22,150 nt of DNA from Gaiellasilicea sp035553355 (GTDB lineage: Bacteria > Actinomycetota > Thermoleophilia > Gaiellales > Gaiellaceae). The stretch covers positions 1 to 22,150 of the forward strand of contig DATMJW010000067.1 of assembly GCA_035553355.1 (NCBI GenBank). The letters are read 5' to 3'. This document shows, piece by piece, positions 12,959 to 20,807 of the stretch. Every line of letters starts with the position of its first letter. The first letter of the stretch is position 1. Both the position numbers and the translations under genes were made by a program. The notes beneath the pieces were generated by a model that was not told where the DNA came from, did no database searches, and worked only from the letters and a program-made list of their open reading frames with translations.

Positions 12959-15879
12959 GCGGAGGCGAGCGCCGGCGCGTACGCGGCGAGCGCCGCCTGC
13001 CACGGCTCCGCGTCCGCGTGCCGGCCGCGCGACTGCAGGAACTGGACGAGCGCGTCGAGCACCTCGCGCCGCGTCAGGTGCAGCTCCGTCCCCTCCAGCA
13101 CCTCGACCGCCTCGCGCAGCAGCTCCTCCGCCTCGCCGTCGCGCCCCTGCGCCGCGCGGACGAGGCCGAGCGCCATCCGCGTCGTCGCACGCGAGACGTT
13201 GTCGTGCGGCCCGACGGTGCGCCGCGCCTCGAGCGCGTGGCGCTCCGCCTCGTCCAGCTTCCCCTTCGCGACGAGTACCTGCGCAAGGCCGCGCTGGCAC
13301 TCGCACAGCGTGCCGCGGTCCTCGAGCGGCTTCAGGATCCGGATGCCGTCGCGGAAGCGCCGCTCGGCCGCCGCGACGTCGCCGCGCCGCCACTCCACCC
13401 ATGCGCGCACGTTGTGGGCGCGCGCGAGCGCCCAGGCGCTGCCGGACTGCGAGAAGAGCTCCTCGGCGCGATCGAGCGTGACGGCGGCCTCGTCGACGCG
13501 ACCGCGCAGCTGCTCGATCCGCGCGCGCATCGTCAGCGCCCACGCGATCACGCTGATGTTGCCGCTCTCCTCGGCGAGCGCGAGCGCTTCTTCCGTCAGG
13601 CGCGTCGCCGGCTCCAGGTCGAGGCGAGCGTACGCGATGCTCGCGAGCTCCTCGGTCGCGTTCGCCTCGAGGTCGCGCCGTCCGATCTGGCGCGCCACCT
13701 CGAGCGCCCGTGCGATCCAGACCTCGTCGTCGGCGAGGTCGCCGAGCCACCAGCCGATCCGGCCGCGCGCACTGAGGGCCTCGTAGCGGTCCTCCGGCGC
13801 CGCGCCGTCGAGCAGGACGAGCGCCTGCTCGACGAGCTCGCGGCCGCGCGGGAGGTCGCCGTCCCGGAGGAGCGCGACGTCGGCGAGCGCGGCGAGCGCG
13901 AGGCCCTGGAGGCGCGTGTCGCCGGCCTCTGCGGCCGCGGCGAAGACCGCGTCCATCTCGGCCGCGAGGGCGGGCAGGTCGGCGATCTTGCCGGCCGCCT
14001 TGGCGGCGAGGTAGCGGCGGCCGAGGGTGGGCTCGAGCTCCGCCGCGCGCAGGAGCAGCCGCCGCGCAGCCCGGTTCGCCTCGCGTGCCATCGCACGGCG
14101 ACCCGCGAGCTCGAGCGTCCGCGCGGCCTCGGCCGCGAGCTCCGGCGCGACGACGCCGTCGAGCTCGTCGAGCAGCGTCGTCGCCTGGTCGAGGTGGTAA
14201 GCGCGGATCTCGACGAGCTCGTCGCCCGCACGGTCGGCGAGCCACGACGCCACCTGCTGGTGCAGCTCGGCGCGTGCGCCCTTCGTCAGCGCCGAGTACG
14301 CCACATCGCGGATCAGGACGTGCTTGAAGCGGTACGCGCGCTCGCCCGAGATCGTCGAGCGGCTCTCGCGGGTGACGAACTCGCGGTCGAGCAGGTCGTC
14401 GAGAACGCGCTCGCAGTCGCCGAGCTCGGGAGCAAGACTGTCCAGCGCACCACGCCAGAAGATCCGCCCGACCACCGACGCTCGTCCGAGGAGGATCTTC
14501 TCGTCGCGCGGGAGCCGGTCGATGCGGGCGGCGATCAGCGCCTGCAGCGTGTCCGGGATCCGGCGGGCGCTCCCGCCCTCGAGGAGCATCCGCGTCGTCT
14601 CCTCCACGAAGAGCGGATTCCCCTCCGTCTTCTCGAGGATCGCGCGTCGCTCGTCCTGCGGGAGCTCGTGCTCGGCGAGGAGCGCGTCGAGGAGCGCCTC
14701 GCTGTCGCGCTGCCCGAGCGGCTCCAGCTCGATCGCGGTCGCGCGCACGCGGCCGCCGCCCCAGCCCGGCCGCAGGTCGAGGAGCTCCGGCCGCGCGAGG
14801 CACACGATCAGGAGCGGCGCGTCCTTGACGCGCTCGGCGAGGAGCTCGACGAGGTCGAGCAGCGGCTCCTCCGCCCAGTGGATGTCCTCGAAGACGAGGA
14901 CGAGCGGCTGCGCGGACGCGAGCTCCGCCGCCCACTCGCGCGCCGCCCACGCGATCTCCTGCTGGCTGCGCTCGGTCTCGACCGCCTCGAGCACGCCGGC
15001 CGCGAGCGCAAGCAGATCGGCGACCGCGTCGTCGCCGCAGCAGGCGCGGAGCTTCTCGACGGCCTGCTGCACCGGGTCGTCGTCGGCGATCCCCGCGGCG
15101 ACCTTCACCATCTCCGCGAGCGGCCAGTACGTGACGCCCTCGCCGTAGGGGAGCGAGCGGCCGGTGAGGACGGTCGCGCCCTCGGCGCCGGCGAGGAACT
15201 CGCGGGCGAGGCGGCTCTTCCCCACGCCCGGCTCGCCGTAGATCGTGAAGAGGTGCGCCCGCCGGTCGCGGACGGCGCGCTGGAAGCTGATCCCGAGCAG
15301 CTCGAGCTCGACCTCGCGGCCGACGAACGGGGCGGCGACCGACGGGGCGCGGCGCGTGTCCTCGCGCACGCCGACGAGCCGGTGCACGACGACGGGCGTC
15401 CCCAGCCCCCTCAGGTCGAGCGTCCCGCGCTCCTCGGACTCGGCGCACGTGGCCGCAAGCCGCTGCGCGAACGGGCCGAGCAGGATCTCGCCGGGGCCCG
15501 CGGCCTGCTGGAGCCGCGCGGCGACGTTGACCGCCTCCCCTGTTGCGAACGTGGACTCCGACTCGTCGGCGACGACCTCGCCCGCCTCGATCCCGATCCG
15601 CGCCTCGAGGCCGAGCCCGTGCACGGAATCCATGACCGCGAGTGCCGCGCGGATCGCGCGCTCGGCGTCGTCCTCGTGCGCCTGCGGGATCCCGAACGCC
15701 GCCATGACGGCGTCGCCGGCGAACTTCTCGACGATGCCGCCGTGGCGCGTGACGCAGTTCGCGACGTGGTCGAAGAACGCCGTCACGCGGCGCCGCACGA
15801 TCTCGGGGTCGCGCGTCGCCACGAGCTCGGTGGAGCCGACGAGGTCGACGAAGAGGACGGTCGCCAGCTTCCTCTCCAC
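12955..15879 (-). CDS. Class III nucleotide cyclase-AAA ATPase-TPR regulator
   Basis: A 974-residue cytosolic protein. Residues 1-170 are a class III adenylate/guanylate cyclase domain: metal Asp12 in FVDLVGST, EKFAGD with Lys52 and metal Asp56, and GEAVNVAARL with Asn118 and Arg122. So it looks catalytically competent, with Glu115 where Asp is common. Then comes a MalT-like AAA/NTPase domain with P-loop GEPGVGKS at 215-222 and a Walker B-like LVFEDIHW. The rest (about 600-970) is helical TPR-type repeats. No DNA-binding domain is visible. The frame is open to 15936, but GTG 15879 (MERKLATVLFVDLVGST) fits the family and has TACACT 6 nt upstream. The output could be cAMP under control of a sensed ligand. 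Confidence 0.9.
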   Translation of the reverse strand: MERKLATVLFVDLVGSTELVATRDPEIVRRRVTAFFDHVANCVTRHGGIVEKFAGDAVMAAFGIPQAHEDDAERAIRAALAVMDSVHGLGLEARIGIEAGEVVADESESTFATGEAVNVAARLQQAAGPGEILLGPFAQRLAATCAESEERGTLDLRGLGTPVVVHRLVGVREDTRRAPSVAAPFVGREVELELLGISFQRAVRDRRAHLFTIYGEPGVGKSRLAREFLAGAEGATVLTGRSLPYGEGVTYWPLAEMVKVAAGIADDDPVQQAVEKLRACCGDDAVADLLALAAGVLEAVETERSQQEIAWAAREWAAELASAQPLVLVFEDIHWAEEPLLDLVELLAERVKDAPLLIVCLARPELLDLRPGWGGGRVRATAIELEPLGQRDSEALLDALLAEHELPQDERRAILEKTEGNPLFVEETTRMLLEGGSARRIPDTLQALIAARIDRLPRDEKILLGRASVVGRIFWRGALDSLAPELGDCERVLDDLLDREFVTRESRSTISGERAYRFKHVLIRDVAYSALTKGARAELHQQVASWLADRAGDELVEIRAYHLDQATTLLDELDGVVAPELAAEAARTLELAGRRAMAREANRAARRLLLRAAELEPTLGRRYLAAKAAGKIADLPALAAEMDAVFAAAAEAGDTRLQGLALAALADVALLRDGDLPRGRELVEQALVLLDGAAPEDRYEALSARGRIGWWLGDLADDEVWIARALEVARQIGRRDLEANATEELASIAYARLDLEPATRLTEEALALAEESGNISVIAWALTMRARIEQLRGRVDEAAVTLDRAEELFSQSGSAWALARAHNVRAWVEWRRGDVAAAERRFRDGIRILKPLEDRGTLCECQRGLAQVLVAKGKLDEAERHALEARRTVGPHDNVSRATTRMALGLVRAAQGRDGEAEELLREAVEVLEGTELHLTRREVLDALVQFLQSRGRHADAEPWQAALAAYAPALASA

Positions 15880-15885
15880 GTCGTG

Positions 15886-15891
15886 AGTGTA
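15886..15891 (-). promoter_or_regulatory. Putative -10 element of the cyclase gene
   Basis: TACACT on the minus strand ends 6 nt before the GTG at 15879. It supports that start over the longer frame from 15936. Confidence 0.5.
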
Positions 15892-15935
15892 GTTACGAGG
15901 CTGCGGCTCCCTCCGCGGCGCGGAGGCGGTTCCCA

Positions 15936-15941
15936 TACCAT
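15936..15941 (+). promoter_or_regulatory. Putative -10 element of the phosphomannomutase gene
   Basis: TACCAT ends 6 nt before the GTG at 15948. The divergent cyclase start is 68 nt away. Confidence 0.5.
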
Positions 15942-15947
15942 CGCCGC

Positions 15948-17297
15948 GTGCTCGAGCCCGGCGTCTTCAAGGCGTACGACGTCCGCGGGATCCACCCGAC
16001 GGAGCTCGACGAGGAGGGCGCCTACGCGATCGGGCGGGCATACGCGGAGCACTTCGGCGCGGCGCGGATCGCCGTCGGGCGCGACATGCGCGTCTCGTCT
16101 CCGGCGATGGCGGCCGCGGCGATCGACGGCGCCGCCGACGCGGGAGCGGACGTCGTCGACCTCGGGATGGTCGGCACCGAGATGGTCTACTTCGCGGTCG
16201 GCGAGCTCGGTCTCGACGGCGGCATCGCCGTCACCGCCTCGCACAACCCGAAGGAGTACACGGGGATGAAGATCGTGCGCGCGGGCGCCCTGCCGGTCGG
16301 CGGCGAGTCCGGCCTCCTCGACGTGCGCGACCGCGCGCAGGAGATTGTGTTGAAACAACACAAAGTCGAGCGGCGCGGCGACGTCTCGCGGCTCGACGTC
16401 TACCCGCAGTTCGTCAACAAGGTGCTGTCGTTCGTGGACGTGTCCGCGATCCGGCCGCTCCGCGTCGTGATCGACGCGGCGAACGGCATGGCCGGCGCGA
16501 TGCTCCCCCCCGTGCTGGAGCGGCTCCCGATCGACGCCGTCCGCTGCTACTTCGAGCCGGACGGCACCTTCCCGAACCACGAGCCGAACCCGCTTCTGCC
16601 CGAGAACCGCGAGTTCATCGTCCGCAAGACGCGCGAGGAGGCCGCCGACCTCGGCGTGGCGTACGACGGCGACGCCGACCGGTGCTTCTTCGTCGACGAC
16701 ACGGGCGAGTTCGTCCCCGGCGACTTCGTGACGGCGTTGCTCGCGGAGGCGGTGCTCGAGAAGGAGCCCGGCGGCAAGGTGATCTACGACGTCCGCGCGA
16801 GCTGGGCCGTCGCCGAGACGATCGAGCGCGCCGGCGGCGTCCCACTCGTCAACCGCGTCGGGCACGCGTACATCAAGCACCGCATGCGCGAGGAGAGTGC
16901 CGTCTTCGGCGGCGAGGTCTCCGCCCACTACTACTTCCGCGATTTCTCGCAGGCGGACTCGGGCGTGGTGCCGTTCCTGCTCGTGCTCGAGCTGATCTCG
17001 AAGCGCGGCTGCAAGCTCTCTGAGATCCTCGCGCCGTACCGGGAGCGCTTCTTCATCACGGGGGAGATCAACACGCCGGTCGCGGACGTCCCGGCGAAGC
17101 TGCGCGAGCTGGAGGAGCGCTACGCGGCCGAGGCGCGCATCTCGCATCTCGACGGAGTGTCGGTCGACGCGGACGACTGGCACTTCAACGTCCGTCCGTC
17201 GAACACCGAGCCGTTGCTGCGGCTGAACCTCGAGGCGCGCTCGCAGGAGCTGATGGAGGAGAAGCGCGACGAGGTGCTGGAGCTGATCCGGCGCTAG
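15948..17297 (+). CDS. manB: Phosphomannomutase/phosphoglucomutase
   Basis: A 449-residue alpha-D-phosphohexomutase, which interconverts the 6- and 1-phosphates of mannose or glucose for GDP-mannose and UDP-glucose supply. All four active-site loops are intact: phosphoserine Ser98 in TASHNPKEYTG, Mg-binding DGDADR at 240-245, sugar-specificity GGEVSAHYYFRDF near 323-335, and phosphate-binding VRPSNTEPLLRL near the C-terminus. The Tyr-containing HYYF loop is typical of bifunctional PMM/PGM enzymes. The GTG at 15948 has TACCAT ending 6 nt upstream, and FKAYDVRGI follows as expected for the family N-terminus. Its TAG lies 1 nt from the TGA of the convergent DUF2017 gene. Confidence 0.95.
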   Translation: MLEPGVFKAYDVRGIHPTELDEEGAYAIGRAYAEHFGAARIAVGRDMRVSSPAMAAAAIDGAADAGADVVDLGMVGTEMVYFAVGELGLDGGIAVTASHNPKEYTGMKIVRAGALPVGGESGLLDVRDRAQEIVLKQHKVERRGDVSRLDVYPQFVNKVLSFVDVSAIRPLRVVIDAANGMAGAMLPPVLERLPIDAVRCYFEPDGTFPNHEPNPLLPENREFIVRKTREEAADLGVAYDGDADRCFFVDDTGEFVPGDFVTALLAEAVLEKEPGGKVIYDVRASWAVAETIERAGGVPLVNRVGHAYIKHRMREESAVFGGEVSAHYYFRDFSQADSGVVPFLLVLELISKRGCKLSEILAPYRERFFITGEINTPVADVPAKLRELEERYAAEARISHLDGVSVDADDWHFNVRPSNTEPLLRLNLEARSQELMEEKRDEVLELIRR

Positions 17298-17298
17298 C

Positions 17299-17742
17299 TC
17301 AGAGCTCGGCGGCGAGCGCCTCGATCGCCGTCCCCTGCACCCACGTCAGCCACCCGTAGAGGGCGACGCCCGGCTCGCGCCACCGCCGCTCGTCCATCTC
17401 CTCGGTCACGTCGAGCCGCGTCCCGAGGACGAGCCGCAGGTCGTTCAGCGCGGCGACCCACGCCTCCAGCTCGCCGGGTGTCAACCGGTCGGCCGACGCC
17501 GTCCGCTCGAGCGTCGCGAGCGCCTCGCGCTTCGCCTCGACGAGCGTCGGGCGCACGAGCCGGTCGAACTCCGCGGCGTCGTCGTCGTCCTCGTAGGCGG
17601 CCGGGAAGAGACGCTGGAGCGACGGGTCGCCCGCCTGCTCCTCGACGCCGTCGCGCAGCTCGGCCGCGAGCCGCCGCAGGAGCGCGCGCTCTTCCCGGCC
17701 GAGATCGAGCCGGTACCCGTCGTCCTCGCGCCGCAGCCGCAC
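17299..17742 (-). CDS. DUF2017 family protein
   Basis: A 147-residue soluble, mostly helical protein with a charged N-terminus (RLRREDDGYRLDLGREERALLRRLAAEL), a DPSLQRLFPAAYEDDDDAAEFDRL segment, and a C-terminal LNDLRLVLGTRLDVTEEM followed by YGWLTWVQ. This is the DUF2017 family, found next to clpS in actinobacteria, with no assigned biochemical role. The GTG at 17742 directly follows the clpS TAG, so the two are co-translated. A role as partner or modulator of ClpS/ClpAP-type proteolysis is inferred from that constant neighbourhood. Confidence 0.9.
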   Translation of the reverse strand: MRLRREDDGYRLDLGREERALLRRLAAELRDGVEEQAGDPSLQRLFPAAYEDDDDAAEFDRLVRPTLVEAKREALATLERTASADRLTPGELEAWVAALNDLRLVLGTRLDVTEEMDERRWREPGVALYGWLTWVQGTAIEALAAEL

Positions 17743-18036
17743 CTAGTCCTGCCGCAGGGTCGCCCACAGCCCGTGCGCCTGCAGCCGCGCCACGTCGTAC
17801 TCCGCCTTCTCCCGCGTCCCGGACGCGACGACCGCCTTTCCCTCGTGGTGCACCTGCAGCATCAGCTGCTCGGCCTTCTCGTGCGAGTACCCGAAGAGCT
17901 TCTGGAAGACGTACGAGACGTAGGTCATGAGATTGATCGGGTCGTTCCAGACGATCACGATCCACGGCCGGTCGTGCTCGCGATCCTCGACGTCGAGCGG
18001 CTCCTCGACCCGCACGGGTGCCTCGATCACGCTCAC
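17743..18036 (-). CDS. clpS: ATP-dependent Clp protease adaptor ClpS
   Basis: A 97-residue N-recognin that hands N-degron substrates to the ClpA/ClpC-ClpP machine. The binding-pocket signature is complete: WNDPINLMTYVSYVFQKLFG near 30-49, EKAEQLMLQVHHEGKAVV near 53-70 with His63, and a C-terminal ARLQAHGLWATL. The frame is open upstream to 18144, but those residues overlap the divergent thioesterase gene and are not ClpS-like. GTG 18036 is preferred over GTG 18030 because CACAAT ends 6 nt before it. DUF2017 follows without a gap. Confidence 0.94.
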   Translation of the reverse strand: MSVIEAPVRVEEPLDVEDREHDRPWIVIVWNDPINLMTYVSYVFQKLFGYSHEKAEQLMLQVHHEGKAVVASGTREKAEYDVARLQAHGLWATLRQD

Positions 18037-18042
18037 GCGCGC

Positions 18043-18048
18043 ATTGTG
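18043..18048 (-). promoter_or_regulatory. Putative -10 element of clpS
   Basis: CACAAT on the minus strand ends 6 nt before the clpS GTG at 18036. Only 6 nt separate it from the -10-like element of the divergent thioesterase. Confidence 0.45.
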
Positions 18049-18054
18049 CGCGAG

Positions 18055-18060
18055 TACGAT
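18055..18060 (+). promoter_or_regulatory. Putative -10 element of the thioesterase gene
   Basis: TACGAT ends 7 nt before the GTG at 18068. The region between the two divergent start codons is only 31 nt, so each promoter's upstream part must lie inside the other gene. Confidence 0.45.
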
Positions 18061-18067
18061 CGCGACC

Positions 18068-18520
18068 GTGGAGTTCGGGCGCCTCAGCGATCGCAAGCCG
18101 CCCTTCAAGTACTCCGCGACGGCACGCGTCTGGTTCTCGGACACCGACGCGCAGGGGATCGTCTACTACGGCCGCTACCTCCCCTACTTCGACCACGCGC
18201 GGACGGAGTACCACCGGCACCTCGGGATGTCCGGCCCGTGGATCGAGGGCCGGGACTTCGTGATGCGTGCCTCGACGGTCGAGTACCACGCGCCCGCGCG
18301 CTTCGACGACCTGCTCGAGATCTTCGTGCGCCTGGCGCGCATCGGCCGCACGAGCGTCACCTACGAGTGCGCCGCCTACCGGCTCCACGACGACGCGCTG
18401 ATGGTGACGGCGACGCAGACGCTCGTCCTCGTCGACCTCGACGAACGGCGTGCGGCGGCGATCCCCGACGACTACCGCGAGCGGATGCGGGCGTTCGAGG
18501 GCGCCGACCTCGAGGCGTGA
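18068..18520 (+). CDS. Hotdog-fold acyl-CoA thioesterase (YbgC/4HBT family)
   Basis: A 150-residue single-domain hotdog protein. The catalytic signature FSDTDAQGIVYYGRYLPYFDHART is at 23-46, with Asp27 as the likely catalytic acid, followed by the STVEYHAPARFDDLLEI strand region and TQTLVLVDLDERRAAAIP. It hydrolyses acyl-CoA or 4-hydroxybenzoyl-CoA-type thioesters; the chain preference is not evident. The frame is open back to 17927 but that part is antisense to clpS. GTG 18068 fits the family N-terminus and follows a TACGAT hexamer. It stands alone on its strand, with hairpins downstream. Confidence 0.88.
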   Translation: MEFGRLSDRKPPFKYSATARVWFSDTDAQGIVYYGRYLPYFDHARTEYHRHLGMSGPWIEGRDFVMRASTVEYHAPARFDDLLEIFVRLARIGRTSVTYECAAYRLHDDALMVTATQTLVLVDLDERRAAAIPDDYRERMRAFEGADLEA

Positions 18521-18564
18521 GCGCGGACGACACCGGGCGAGGCCGCGCGCCCTAGCCGCACCAG

Positions 18565-18627
18565 GGCGCCCGCCTCGCCTCGGTCCTGCCGGTCGTGCGC
18601 GCCCGCCTCGGTGGCGAGGCGGGCGCC
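18565..18627. terminator. Paired hairpins after the thioesterase gene
   Basis: GCCCGCCTCG at 18601-18610 pairs with 18615-18624 around GTGG, a compact 10-bp GC stem fit for termination. The same 3' arm, 18613-18627, is also a perfect 15-bp complement of 18565-18579. The two pairings exclude each other. No T-tract follows. The likely role is termination between the thioesterase and the two-component operon. Confidence 0.5.
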
Positions 18628-18687
18628 GCAGCTGACCGCAACCCCTCTCCCTGCTCTCGTTGTAGGCGCATCGGCGCCCGCGTCCAT

Positions 18688-18738
18688 CCCTCGGACGAGG
18701 GTCGCCCCTCGTTCGAGGGAACATCCCTCGAACGAGGG
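18688..18738. promoter_or_regulatory. Three CCCTCGNNCGAGGG palindromes upstream of the response regulator gene
   Basis: Perfect 14-bp palindromes with two free central bases lie at 18688-18701 (GA), 18706-18719 (TT) and 18725-18738 (AA), spaced 18 and 19 nt start to start. They end 54 nt before the regulator GTG. Copies two and three also form a 15-bp inverted repeat around ACA. They look like an operator array; a transcript hairpin is the alternative. Confidence 0.65.
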
Positions 18739-18752
18739 AACGCCGCGGCGAC

Positions 18753-18770
18753 TCTTACGCCGCTCTTAGA
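18753..18770 (+). promoter_or_regulatory. Two 11-bp-spaced YYTYAGG-like repeats (probable response regulator box)
   Basis: TCTTACG at 18753 and TCTTAGA at 18764 are exactly 11 nt apart, the one-helical-turn spacing of OmpR/PhoP-type binding sites. They end 10 nt before the putative -10, as for an activator site. The same motif recurs four times upstream of htrA. Confidence 0.6.
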
Positions 18771-18780
18771 TGCCGCGCCG

Positions 18781-18786
18781 CACAAT
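18781..18786 (+). promoter_or_regulatory. Putative -10 element of the two-component operon
   Basis: CACAAT ends 6 nt before the GTG at 18793, matching the arrangement at clpS and the queG-like gene. Confidence 0.45.
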
Positions 18787-18792
18787 GGGCGC

Positions 18793-19467
18793 GTGCGGGT
18801 GATGGTTGTCGACGACGACGAGGCGGTGCGCGAGTCGCTCCGGCGCGCCCTGCAGCTCGAGGGATACGACGTCGAGCTGGCCGCCGACGGCGGCGAGGCG
18901 CTCGAGCGGCTCGAGCGCGACCCCGTGGCGCCGGACGCAGTCGTGCTCGACGTCGCGATGCCGCGCGTGGACGGGCTCCAGGTGTCGCGCAGGCTCCGCG
19001 CCGCCGGCAGTGAGCTCCCCATCCTGATGCTCACCGCGCGCGACGAGGTCTCCGATCGGGTGGCGGGGCTCGACGCGGGCGCCGACGACTACCTCGTGAA
19101 GCCGTTCGCGCTCGAGGAGCTGCTCGCGCGCCTGCGCGCCCTGCTGCGGCGCCTTCCCGGCGCGGCGGAGACGCTCCGCTTCGCCGACCTCGAGCTCAAC
19201 CCGGCGACGCGCGAGGTGACGCGCGGCGGGGAGCGGATCGAGCTGACGCGGACGGAGTTCTCGCTCCTCGAGCTCTTCCTGCTCAACCCCCGGCAGGTGC
19301 TCACGCGCTCGGTGATCTTCGAGCGCGTGTGGGGCTACGACTTCGGGTTCGGCTCGAACTCGCTCGACGTCTACATCGGGTACCTGCGACGGAAGACCGA
19401 GGTCGGCGGGAAGCCACGCCTGATCCAGACGATCCGCGGCGTCGGGTACGCGCTGCGCGAGGCATGA
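18793..19467 (+). CDS. OmpR/PhoP-family response regulator (MprA-like)
   Basis: A 224-residue response regulator. The receiver domain (1-115) has the acidic pocket Asp7-9, phospho-acceptor Asp53 in VVLDVAMPRVDG, LTARDE near 80 and Lys103 in YLVKPF. The C-terminal winged-helix DNA-binding domain has LTRTEFSLLELFLLNPRQV, the RVWGYDFG turn, LDVYIGYLRRKTE and the final IRGVGYALRE. Gene order with the sensor kinase and an HtrA protease is that of mycobacterial mprA-mprB-pepD, an envelope-stress system. The GTG at 18793 fits the family start and follows CACAAT. The stop overlaps the kinase ATG as ATGA. Confidence 0.95.
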   Translation: MRVMVVDDDEAVRESLRRALQLEGYDVELAADGGEALERLERDPVAPDAVVLDVAMPRVDGLQVSRRLRAAGSELPILMLTARDEVSDRVAGLDAGADDYLVKPFALEELLARLRALLRRLPGAAETLRFADLELNPATREVTRGGERIELTRTEFSLLELFLLNPRQVLTRSVIFERVWGYDFGFGSNSLDVYIGYLRRKTEVGGKPRLIQTIRGVGYALREA

Positions 19468-20807
19468 CCGTCCGGACGCGGCTGACGCTGACCGTCGCCG
19501 CGGCGGTGGCGGTCGCCGTCGCCGGCGCGTCCGCGCTCACGTACGTCCTCGTCCGGAAGGAGCTCTACGGCCAGGTCGACGAGGCGCTGCGCGAGCGCGT
19601 CCACACGATCCGCGTCGGCGTGATCGAGGACGCGATCAGCGGCGAGCAGTTCCTCGGCGGGCCGCGGGACCCGCTCGGCGCCGCGTCGGGGTTCACGCAG
19701 CTCGCGACGGCCGCCGGCGAGGCGATCACCCCGCCCGACGCGCAGGTCGAGCTTCCGGTCACCGACCGGGCGCGCGCGGTCGCACGCCGCGACGACGGCG
19801 CCTACTTCTCGGATCTCGACCTCGGCGGGCGGCACGTCCGCGTGTACACGCTGCCGACGTCGGAGCCGGGGTACGCCCTCCAGATCGCGCGGCCGCTCGA
19901 CGAGGTGGACGACGCGCTGCGGCGGATCCGCAGGCTGCTCCTCCTGATCGCGCTCGGCGGCGTCGGGCTCGCGGGAGCGCTCGGCCTCGCGGTCGCACGC
20001 GGCGTGCTCGCGCCGGTGCGACGGCTCACGGTGGCGGCCGAGGAGGTGAGCGAGACGCGCGACCTCTCGCGGCGGATCGACGACAGCGGGCGCGACGAGC
20101 TCTCCCGGCTCGCCGGGACGTTCAACACGATGCTCGCGGCGCTCGAGGACTCCGCACAGGCGCAACGGCGTCTCGTCTCGGACGCGTCGCACGAGCTGCG
20201 CACGCCGCTGACGAGCCTCCGCACGAACATCGAGGTGCTCACGCGCGGCGACGCGCTGCCGGACGGCGAGCGGGCGAAGCTGCTGCGCGACGTGACGGAG
20301 CAGCTGTCGGAGATGACCGCGCTGATCGCCGAGCTCGTCGAGCTCGCGCGCGGCGACGAGGCGCCGGCGGAGCCGGAGGACGTCCGGCTCGACGTGGTCG
20401 CCGCGGCCGCGGTCGAGCGCACGCGGCGCAACCGGCCCGGCGTCGAGATCCGCGCCGACCTGCACGAGACGACCGTGCGCGGCGTTCCCGCGTCGATCGA
20501 GCGCGCGATCTCGAACCTGCTCGACAACGCGGCGAAGTGGAGCCCGCCGGGCGGTGTGGTCGAGATCGCGACGCGCGACGGCGAGGTGGTCGTCCGCGAC
20601 CGCGGGCCGGGCATCGCCGACACCGACGTACCGTTCGTCTTCGACCGGTTCTACCGCTCGGAGGGCGCGAGAGGGCTGCCGGGGTCCGGCCTCGGGCTTG
20701 CGATCGTGCACCAGGTGGCGGAAGCCCACGGGGGGACCGTCGCCGTCGAGCGGCCCGGGGACGGCGGCACGAGGATGCGCCTGCGGCTCGCGCCGACGAA
20801 GTCTTAG
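19464..20807 (+). CDS. Membrane sensor histidine kinase (MprB-like)
   Basis: A 447-residue kinase. Transmembrane segment 1 lies near 7-30, an extracytoplasmic sensor of about 125 residues follows, and segment 2 is near 157-180. Then come HAMP (about 180-232), the HisKA box with His243 in SDASHELRTPLTSL, and HATPase_c with N box NLLDNAAKW (351-359), G1 DRGPGI (379-384), FDRFYR, and G2 GSGLGL (407-412). All catalytic boxes are intact. It should phosphorylate the regulator encoded just upstream, with which it shares a 4-nt ATGA overlap. Its last codons run into the first YYTYAGG repeat of the htrA control region. Confidence 0.95.
   Translation: MTVRTRLTLTVAAAVAVAVAGASALTYVLVRKELYGQVDEALRERVHTIRVGVIEDAISGEQFLGGPRDPLGAASGFTQLATAAGEAITPPDAQVELPVTDRARAVARRDDGAYFSDLDLGGRHVRVYTLPTSEPGYALQIARPLDEVDDALRRIRRLLLLIALGGVGLAGALGLAVARGVLAPVRRLTVAAEEVSETRDLSRRIDDSGRDELSRLAGTFNTMLAALEDSAQAQRRLVSDASHELRTPLTSLRTNIEVLTRGDALPDGERAKLLRDVTEQLSEMTALIAELVELARGDEAPAEPEDVRLDVVAAAAVERTRRNRPGVEIRADLHETTVRGVPASIERAISNLLDNAAKWSPPGGVVEIATRDGEVVVRDRGPGIADTDVPFVFDRFYRSEGARGLPGSGLGLAIVHQVAEAHGGTVAVERPGDGGTRMRLRLAPTKS

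Noticed and set aside
18650..18660. CCTGCTCTCGT shared with 20854-20864, upstream of both the regulator and htrA
   Set aside because: An 11-nt match is expected about once by chance when a few hundred bases are compared with the window, and its position relative to the two genes differs.
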